DNA of 64,000 nucleotides from Gossypium raimondii (lineage: Eukaryota; Streptophyta; Magnoliopsida; Malvales; Malvaceae). The stretch is from assembly GCF_025698545.1 (NCBI RefSeq), contig NC_068576.1, forward strand, positions 49,758,390 to 49,822,389, in the 5' to 3' direction. Below are positions 57,065-64,000 of the stretch, in pieces. Within the stretch, counting starts at the first letter, position 1. Every line of letters starts with the position of its first letter. The notes below the pieces were generated by a model. The model saw only the letters and a program-made list of their open reading frames with translations. It was not told where the DNA came from and did not search any database. Made by a program: the position numbers and the translations under genes.

Positions 57065-58453
57065 ATGGGGGAGGTGATGATCTTTAAACATTCTTCATCA
57101 TCTTTAAGTTTTGATACATCTTTACTGGGCTTAATTCGATTTGTTGATTTGTTTAACAGGAAGAGAAGAAACCTGCAGACGAGAAGAAAACGGAAGAGCA
57201 AGTATCTGAAAAAGATGGAAAGAAAGGAGATGAAGAGGAAGTAAAGCAGGCTGAGAAGCCAGTTGAGGAAAAGAAAGCTGAAGAATCCAAGGAAGAAACG
57301 CCGCCGCCTCCTCCGCAAGAGATTATCTTGAAGGTTTACATGCATTGTGAAGGGTGTGCACGGAAAGTTCGCCGGTGCCTCAAGGGCTTTGAAGGTTTTT
57401 AACGTTGACTTAAGAAACCAACTTTGGTTTTGTTCTTTTGATTTACGTTTTTGATGAAATTAATGGTTTTCTTTTTTTTTTTGGTTGGATTTGTAGGGGT
57501 CGAAGATGTAATGACTGATTACAAGAGTAATAAGGTGGTGGTGAAAGGAGAGAAAGCTGATCCTTTGAAAGTTCTTGAGAGAGTTCAAAGGAAGAGCCAC
57601 CGGAAAGTGGAGCTTCTTTCACCGGTTCCGAAACCACCGTCGCCGGAGGAGAAACAGCCTGAAGAAAAAGAGAAACCTAAGCCTGAAGCGAAGATAGAAA
57701 AGGTCAGTCTCTTTTCGTTAATCGCTTAAAAAATCTACATTTTGTCATGTCGGAATCTGACGACGTTCGGACTTGTTTTCTTATTATGTGAATTATGCAG
57801 CCGGCGCCGATCACGGTGGTGCTAAAAGTTCACATGCATTGTGAAGCTTGTGCTCAGGAAATAAAAAAACGTATTCAAAGAATGAAAGGTTGCTTCATTT
57901 ACGAAGCCAATCTCAACTAAACCCATAATCATAATTTACACTATAATCCGGAAGCTGACATCTGAAAAATGTGTTCTCAGGGGTGGAATCAGCAGAACCA
58001 GATCTGAAGAGTTCAGAGGTGACGGTGAAAGGAGTGTTCGAACCACCGAAGCTGGTGGCGTACGTTTATAAGAGAACCGGGAAGCACGCGCTGATAATGA
58101 AGGAAGAGGCGACGGAGACCGACAAGAAAGAAGGAGAAGAAAAAGAAAAGGCCGAAGATGGCAACAAGGAAGAGAAAAAAGGTGAGGAAAAAGAAGGCGG
58201 TGAGGAAGTAAAGAAAGAAGCCGGTGGTGAAGAAGACAACAAAGACAAAAAAGAGGAAGGTGATCAAAGCACGGAAGCCAAGGCATCTGCCGCAGAAGCG
58301 GCGGCTGAAGGTGCGATGGAGGAGACGAAAGTGGCGGTGGAAGTGAAGAAGAATGAGTACTATTACTACCCGCCAAGGTATGCCACAGAGTTTTACGCAT
58401 ATCCGCCTCAGATCTTCAGTGATGAGAACCCTAATGCCTGCACTGTAATGTAA
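57065..58453 (+). CDS. HIPP: Heavy-metal-associated isoprenylated plant protein (HIPP) with two HMA domains
   Basis: Five exons (57065-57073, 57160-57394, 57497-57702, 57801-57888, 57981-58453) give 336 residues; the first exon encodes only MGE. A Lys/Glu-rich N terminus (4-50) leads to HMA domain 1 (KVYMHCEGCARKV, Cys66 and Cys69) and a Pro/Lys/Glu linker. HMA domain 2 follows (KVHMHCEACAQEI, Cys164 and Cys167). Each CxxC can bind a soft metal such as Cu, Zn or Cd. A strongly charged Lys/Glu region (about 220-300) precedes the Tyr-rich YYYYPPRYATEFYAYPPQIF and the C-terminal CTVM, a CaaX farnesylation signal for membrane or nuclear-envelope attachment. Both HMA domains are interrupted by an intron at the same place (KGFEG/VED and RMKG/VES), evidence of internal duplication. 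The splice sites are all GT-AG and no lesion was seen. Confidence 0.94.
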
Positions 58454-58459
58454 AAACTG

Positions 58460-59370
58460 GAAGAATTGAAGGGATAAAAAGGAACACTGAGTCGTCTTGT
58501 TCTTCAGCCTGTCCCATCTCTGTTCTGTGTAAGCTTTGCCTAATGGCTGTAATATTAAAAAAAATGGTATAATCTACAGATAAATCTGTAGAATTTTGTT
58601 AATGTACTTTCTCTTTATTAAATAATAATATCATAAATCATAAGCTGTAAATTTTAAAATATTTTTTCAAACTGGTTTTTATTTTTTCCACCTAATGTCC
58701 CGATTTGCAGAGTGGAAGAAACATGTACTATACACAATCATAAATTCAAAATAAAACAAATTCCGATATCAAAATGAATAGTAATTTGATCAGAAATTTC
58801 GGTTTTAATATGACTTATTTATGTTTTTAAATTTTGTTTTAATTTAATTTAATTTTTCTTTTAATATAATATATTTTATGTATTATTATTAACTTTGTTT
58901 CAATGTTTATTGTATGTTAATTTTAAATATAAATTTATATTCTAAATATATGATTTTTACTCATAGGATTTCTAATTAAAAATATTCTTGATTTTGGTAA
59001 TTTTTTATTTTGATGCAATGATTTAAATTACAAGTTAAAAGATGATTTATGTATTTTTGTTTTATAAATTTTGTATAACACCTATTTGAATATTTATATA
59101 AAATTTTAAGAAAATGTATTTTCATTGAAAAATTATCATTTATTTTAAAAATAACTAATTACTTCCATTAAAAAAATTTGATCTTCCTACATTGTAAGTA
59201 TAATTTTTAGTATAACTTTATAAAGTTGCAATTGCCAATTCAGTTTCAGCTTGATTGGCAGATTGAGTTTCAGCTTAATTGGCTTGGACATTGTTGCCAA
59301 TGCAAGAGAACATGGGTTCGAGTGTGTTGAAGAATATTATCCCAAACATTGTGTCAAAAAGAGCAACTAT
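58460..59370. other. HIPP 3' UTR and AT-rich DNA
   Basis: The first 150 bases are the probable 3' UTR. From 59235 to 59345 there is a repeat-like phrase (GATTGGCAGATTGAGTTTCAGC with a near-copy just before it, then GAACATGGGTTCGAG). No gene was seen. Confidence 0.4.
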
Positions 59371-59374
59371 CTTA

Positions 59375-59612
59375 TCATTTTAATATTTTTCCCAAGGGAC
59401 GCTCAGAATCTAAACTACGCCTTCTAGGTGGATCCCACCTATAGGCCGAGTTATACTTGGAACTTCCAGATAGCCTTTCACATAATATTTCGTGCGTTCC
59501 ACGTGTTATTTTAAAAATTTCCTTCGGTAGCCAGTCTCTAAATGCCTTTAGATTCCATGTTCCATCTTTCGTTACCATATCCCTAAGTAAACATTCCATT
59601 GTAGGTCTTATT
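59375..59612 (-). pseudogene. LINE-like element remnant, downstream part
   Basis: The minus-strand frame reads IRPTMECLLRDMV, GTWNLKAFRDWLPKEIFKI and SSKYNSAYRWDPPRRRS, the kind of sequence found after the reverse transcriptase domain of plant non-LTR elements and related RT-like genes. It is cut at its upstream side by the LTR at 59613. The upstream half continues at 62284. A worn repeat remnant, not a functional gene. Confidence 0.65.
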
Positions 59613-60699
59613 TGTAACAACCCAGTTTTAGCTAAATCAGAACAGTGATTTTGAAACCATAAATTCGAGCTCAAAAAATTAGTTTAATTTTATTTTTGGT
59701 GTTTACAGCATGTGATTATATATGCGTGAAAGTTTCGTGATTTAATTTTATCGTTTAATAGCTCAATTTGAGAAAAAGGACTTAATCGTTTAAAATGCAA
59801 AAGTGGCATTCTATATGTTATATGTGTTTAATTGTAATGATTTATTAAACCAAAGGTCCTTATAGTGATATTAGACCATTGGTTGTGTAAGTGGACATTT
59901 ATGGACAACCATTATATATATTTAATGTTATTTCATTAAGGTTAATTAAGTAATTTGTGATTTAAGTTTAATTAAATTAAAACAAAACCAAAGTTTAGCT
60001 TCATTTCATCTTTCTTTGGCTGAATATGGTGGAAGAAGAAAAAATTTAGTTTATTTTAGGGTTCGGTCAATTGGGAGCTTAATTGGTAAGTGTTTTGAGC
60101 TCGATTTTTGATGATTTTTACGTTTTTGAGATCGTTGCTAAGTATTCTAACTAGCCCATGCCTTAATTTTTGAAGTTGTCAATGTTTTTGTGAAGTGCCA
60201 TTGATGAATGTTTTAAGCTTGTAATTGTTTGATGATGAAAAATGGATATTTGTTGATAGATTATTATATTTTGTTAAGTGATTTTTGACAAAAATGTCAA
60301 ATAGGGATTTATTTGTGAAAATGTGTGGTTAAATGTGTGAATAAATGATAAATATGAGTTGATATGTGCACTAGGAAAATTCGGCTAGCTTAGGAAGGTT
60401 TTAAATTGCATGAATTTAGTGTATTTGTGAAATAGGGACTAAATTGAATAAATGTGGAACTTTAGGGGCTAAAGTGTAAAAATGCCCAAATATGTGTTTG
60501 TGGACTGAATTGAATGATTTGATGAATAAATGAGTTAATTTTGAATGTATATAAATCAAGAACGAAAGAAATCAGATTTAGATCGGGGAAAATCTAAGGT
60601 TATCGAATAGTCTATCGATTCCGTTTATCCCGAAAACAAGGTAAGTTCATAAGTAAATAGATGTTTTTAAATTTAAATGTACATGTTTTATATATTTCC

Positions 60700-60860
60700 G
60701 AATTGAATTGTATAGGTATAGACCTATTTTTGAATTGAATTGTATATGTATACACCTATTGCTGAAATGAATTATATATGTATACTTATATTGCCGAATT
60801 TAATTGTATAGGTATACACATATTGCCGAATTGATTTGTATATATATTTATGTATTGTTG
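60700..60860 (+). repeat. Short degenerate tandem repeat in the LTR
   Basis: Three to four direct copies of a unit containing CCGAATTGAATTGTATAGGTATA followed by CACCTAT(T) lie at roughly 50-56 bp spacing, with mutations between copies. Confidence 0.7.
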
Positions 60861-60904
60861 ATTTGATTTGAGCATTGGATGACTGGTTTCATGCATGAAT
60901 TGAT

Positions 60905-61150
60905 TAATTAAGAAGTCGAAAGCCCCGAATGAACCTTAGGAAAAGTATAGGATACTGATGTCATGACATTATGACTTTCGAGGTGTAATTTCGTGTAAGA
61001 CCATGTCTAGGACATTGGCATCGTGCATGATTCGTATAAGACCCTGTCTGGGATAGTGGCATCGATATGTGTTAACATGTAAGACTATATTCGGGATATG
61101 GCATTGTACGAACCTTACATGATTTCCGAGTATCCTTAACAATTTCGAAT
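60905..61150 (+). repeat. Tandem GTAAGACC(A/C)TGTC(T/G)GGGA units in the LTR
   Basis: Three related units with GTGTAAGACCATGTCTAGGACATTGGCATCG, CGTATAAGACCCTGTCTGGGATAGTGGCATCG and TGTAAGACTATATTCGGGATATGGCATTG follow one another at about 50-60 bp. This arrangement is often seen in long plant LTRs. Confidence 0.7.
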
Positions 61151-62283
61151 GGTTCAACGAGCAATGTCAAATCGAGACCGAAGGTGAATTTGAGCTAAAT
61201 GGTTCAGGTATGTGTGAAGTTTATATGTTCATGAAATATTGAGGTAAGTTTAGTACTTAATGTGGTAGTATGAATTTACATGAGTTAGTTGAATGTATAT
61301 GTGTTTGAGATTTATTTAAATTCAATCTATTTGAATTGAATTATAAATATCATTGAGATGATTTATTTGCTTATGTCTTACTAAGCTTCCAAAGCTTACT
61401 TTGTGCATTCTTTCATTGTTTTATAGATTACCGAAGCTAGCTTGAAATCAGGGATCGTTGGGAAACGTCATCACACTATCGAACATCTTGTTGGTACTTT
61501 TGAAGCTTTGTATATATGGTATATAGCATGTATAGGCTAGTGAACTTTTGGCACGTTTGAATTGTAAATTCTAGCCATGTGAGTTGGCTTGGAAATGGTG
61601 TATGTGATGAAGTTGCGTTTGGGATTATGATATGAGATGAATCATGGTAATTGATGTGTACGTATTATGGCTAAGTGTTTAGCATGCTTATTATGATAGG
61701 TGATGCCCTTGAATTTGTGCAATTTGGTTTAGATGTCTTGATGATCAAATGATGCAATTGGTATGATATTGAGATGATAGATTGGTATGTAGATGAGGTA
61801 TGAGTTGGTTGTTTAAATATTGAGAAAATGCATGTTTGAACCTAAGATGAATTGATGATTATAGTAAGTTGAATTGATATACTTTTGAATTAGTTTGTGG
61901 ACATGAAATGAGTGGTAAATGAATGGTTATAAAATGGTATGAAATGTGCATAGAATGAGTTGTTGAGGTTGCCTATTATTATGTGAAAAATGGCATGAAT
62001 TTAAGGCGGTTTAGGTATGCTTGAAAGGTGTGAACCCTGTACCTTAGAAAAATTTTAAGTTTTTCAGAAATTTTTATATGTGATCAGTTTAGTCCCAGCC
62101 CCAAACCACTTCTAAAGCATGTTTAAGGTCTCATAGACCTATTTAAGGGACATTATGTATGTAAAGGAATGTTATTCGATAATGAATGTTTATTGAGTTG
62201 TAAAATGTTAATTAAATGTTAAGTACGATCGGTAATACCTCTTAACCCTAATTCGACGATGGACACGGGTTAGGGGTGTTACA

Positions 62284-62990
62284 TTATCGTAGGAGACATA
62301 TGAGTTATCAATGGCCCCGCCTTAGGGATCCTAAGTTCTCTTTCAACAAAAGTCATACCTTTGCAATTCCTCTCCAAACAGTTACACAGTTTCCTTTTGC
62401 AATACTCTTGAGGATCGTCTCTTTCATCCTATACTTTGATCACAAAACACGAACCCATAAAGTATCATCCTTAGAGACGAGATTAAACCCCAATTTTAAC
62501 AAAAAAAAAAGAGGAAGCATTTTCATCCTCCAAATGATAAAAGGCCTAAGCCTTCACAAGCATGAGGTTGGCATATAGAACGCCGATCAACCAATGCCAT
62601 TTTTTGTCCCCCATTATTGGACCCCCCAAATGAATTCCCTTGCCAATCGTTCGATCTCCTCGCACACTCTTTTTGGAATTCGCATTAACTGCATGAAATA
62701 ATTCGTGTTAAAGAGAAGAACCAACTGTGCAATGGTGAATCTTCTTGCCAAAGAGAGCTGTTTCGCATCCCAATTACATAATTTTGATCGAACCTTCTCA
62801 ACCACAAACTAGAAAGTAGAGTTAGTAACTCTTTTGTGAAATAACGGAACTCCTCAATACGATCCTAGCTCTTGAACCTTCTAAAAGCCCAGTAACCTGC
62901 TTAATCTATTACTCAGATCCTCTTCCACTCCACTGGAGAAAAACATATTGGTTTTCCGAGCCTTAACATGGTGACCTGAGAAACTAAAAA
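62284..62990 (-). pseudogene. LINE-like reverse transcriptase remnant, upstream part
   Basis: The minus-strand frame at 62614-62805 reads VRSKLCNWDAKQLSLARRFT, IAQLVLLFNTNYFMQLMRIP and CEEIERLAREFIWGVQ. This matches the region after the reverse transcriptase domain of plant non-LTR retrotransposons, where the usual form has LSLAGRVTLAQ, IPNYFMQ and FIWG. Downstream, frame changes and stops accumulate toward 62284. Together with 59375-59612 it forms one element split by the LTR. Confidence 0.75.
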
Positions 62991-63190
62991 ACCTCATCAA
63001 CTTGTATTATTTATGTTCTAATATGGTTTTCTAATTTAATATAAGTAGATTATAGATAACTATAGATTATATTTGAAGGAAAATAAATTATGTAGGAATT
63101 TATACTAATATAAAATATTTGATTGCATTTCATATCACAAGTAGCACTAACTCAATTGTTAAAATCATAAAAGAATATCATATTTTGTAA
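62990..63190. other. AT-rich DNA, no gene
   Basis: Nothing recognisable. Confidence 0.4.
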
Positions 63191-63193
63191 AAA

Positions 63194-63562
63194 GTTAAAA
63201 TATGTCATAAGTTTTTATACTCTTCTTAAATTTGAAATTTAGTCATTGTACTTTTATTTCTAGGAATTTAGTCTCTACTTTTAAGACTTTAAAATTTAAG
63301 TTCAATTGTTATCTTGTTGAAATTATTTTGTTAAATTTAGGTTCATTATAATATCATTTCTTAGTTACATTGCTACCGAGTAAAATTTTTGTATTTCAAA
63401 ATGTCACACCAACCAAATTAACAAAAAAATAAAATTAAAGTGTTAATAATTAGATCTCGTATTTTGAAATCTCAAAAGTAAAGGGATTAAAATCTTAGAA
63501 ATAAAAGTATATAGATTAAATTCTAAATTTGTGAAAACTATAAAATTTATGGCATATTTATT
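63194..63562. mobile_element. Foldback/TIR element, non-coding
   Basis: The left arm (ATATGTCATAAGTTTTTATAC ... TTGAAATTTAGTC ... GTACTTTTATTTCTAGGAATTTAGTC) is the imperfect inverted complement of the right arm (GGGATTAAAATCTTAGAAATAAAAGTATATAGATTAAATTC ... AAAATTTATGGCATAT). Arms are about 100-120 bp. Borders are approximate. Confidence 0.65.
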
Positions 63563-63569
63563 AAAATAA

Positions 63570-64000
63570 TTATACATAAAACAAAAACAATTAATATAAA
63601 TTTAAAATTGAACTTAGAAAGATGAGTAGAACTACCGTACAGATATTGCAACTATTCAAATTAATGTTTTCTTTTATTATAAAAAAATCATTCTCTTTGC
63701 AACAAATAACTGACATGAGTGACTCAAATTATCAATTCTAATTAATTTATCGTTAACTAATTTGACTCTTGTTTGATACATGTTCAATTTTGTCATCTTA
63801 TCGCTCACCTTAATATTGTATATTTTTAAAATGTATATAGTAAATAATCTAAATAAATAATATTTTAAAAATAATGGTTTTTCTTTTCTAAATAATTAAC
63901 CTTTTGGCCTTTTCAGAATATTGTATTATAATTTTAAATATATATTTTATCTGTATTAATATACAAAAATTAAATATTATCTATTGAGTCTTAATTTAGT
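63570..64000. other. AT-rich DNA at the window end, no gene
   Basis: No coding sequence or clear repeat was recognised. Confidence 0.4.

Larger units (their letters stand above)
59613..62283 (+). mobile_element. Solo LTR, about 2.67 kb, inserted in the LINE-like remnant
   Basis: The sequence begins TGTAACAACCCAGTTTTAGC and ends GGGTTAGGGGTGTTACA, with the TG...CA form and inverted TGTAACA/TGTTACA ends. The flanks TTATT (59608-59612) and TTATC (62284-62288) match at 4 of 5 positions. No gag or pol frames and no second LTR were found. The interval 60700-60880 contains three to four degenerate copies of a unit of about 54 bp (TTGCCGAATTGAATTGTATAGGTATACACCTA). Confidence 0.75.

Noticed and set aside
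57936..58400. 154-codon minus-strand frame
   Set aside because: It is antisense to the Lys/Glu-rich exon of the HIPP gene, where GAA/AAG codons produce long Leu/Phe/Ser-rich antisense frames.

Overview
The window is nuclear DNA of a dicot, most likely cotton (Gossypium) or a close Malvaceae relative. Reasons: spliced plant genes with GT-AG introns, very AT-rich intergenic DNA, a plant MIR171 hairpin, and CACTA transposons with GCGGCG-rich subterminal arrays and long LTRs of the kind I associate with cotton. The genus is inference; the plant assignment is firm.

Layout. An NF-YC transcription factor gene (minus strand, 3' end outside the window) lies at 0.37-1.09 kb. It is followed by two adjacent Mutator-like MITEs (1.8-2.9 kb). 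From 5 to 20.7 kb there is a nested transposon block. A 5.9-kb CACTA element (5387-11279) sits inside an older foldback element and carries fragments of four host genes (ribosomal protein uL2/L8, UDP-apiose/xylose synthase, a Ste20/GCK-type kinase and an ESD4/ULP1 SUMO protease). A second, 7.5-kb CACTA element (12355-19835, TSD CCA) carries damaged transposase genes and is inserted in an exon of a DnaJ-DUF3444 gene that was also broken elsewhere. From 20.7 to 31 kb there are foldback/MITE repeats, one small uncharacterised gene (26.3 kb, minus) and an LTR fragment with a 21-bp palindromic tandem array. A mitochondrial gamma-carbonic-anhydrase-like gene (31.1-33.9 kb) has a 182-bp MITE in its intron. 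MIR171 lies at 37.7 kb, a 2.95-kb solo LTR at 39.6-42.5 kb, the SUMO E1 small subunit SAE1 (10 coding exons) at 44.4-47.2 kb, and a predicted tail-anchored protein of unknown function at 48.1-48.9 kb. A long stretch without recognised genes (49-57 kb) includes a Mutator-like MITE. A two-HMA-domain isoprenylated metallochaperone-like gene (HIPP) follows at 57.1-58.5 kb. The right end holds a LINE-like reverse-transcriptase remnant split by a 2.67-kb LTR (59.6-62.3 kb) and a further foldback element.

How it works together. The intact genes are ordinary, independently regulated plant genes. SAE1 (SUMO activation) and the captured ESD4/ULP1 fragment (SUMO removal) share a pathway, but the fragment is broken and I infer no functional link. 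The most unusual content is the CACTA pair: similar subterminal arrays and TTTAGGG-like internal tracts suggest one family, in which one member has damaged transposase genes and the other replaced its interior with host-gene pieces. I did not find convincing evidence of a wholly new biological system.
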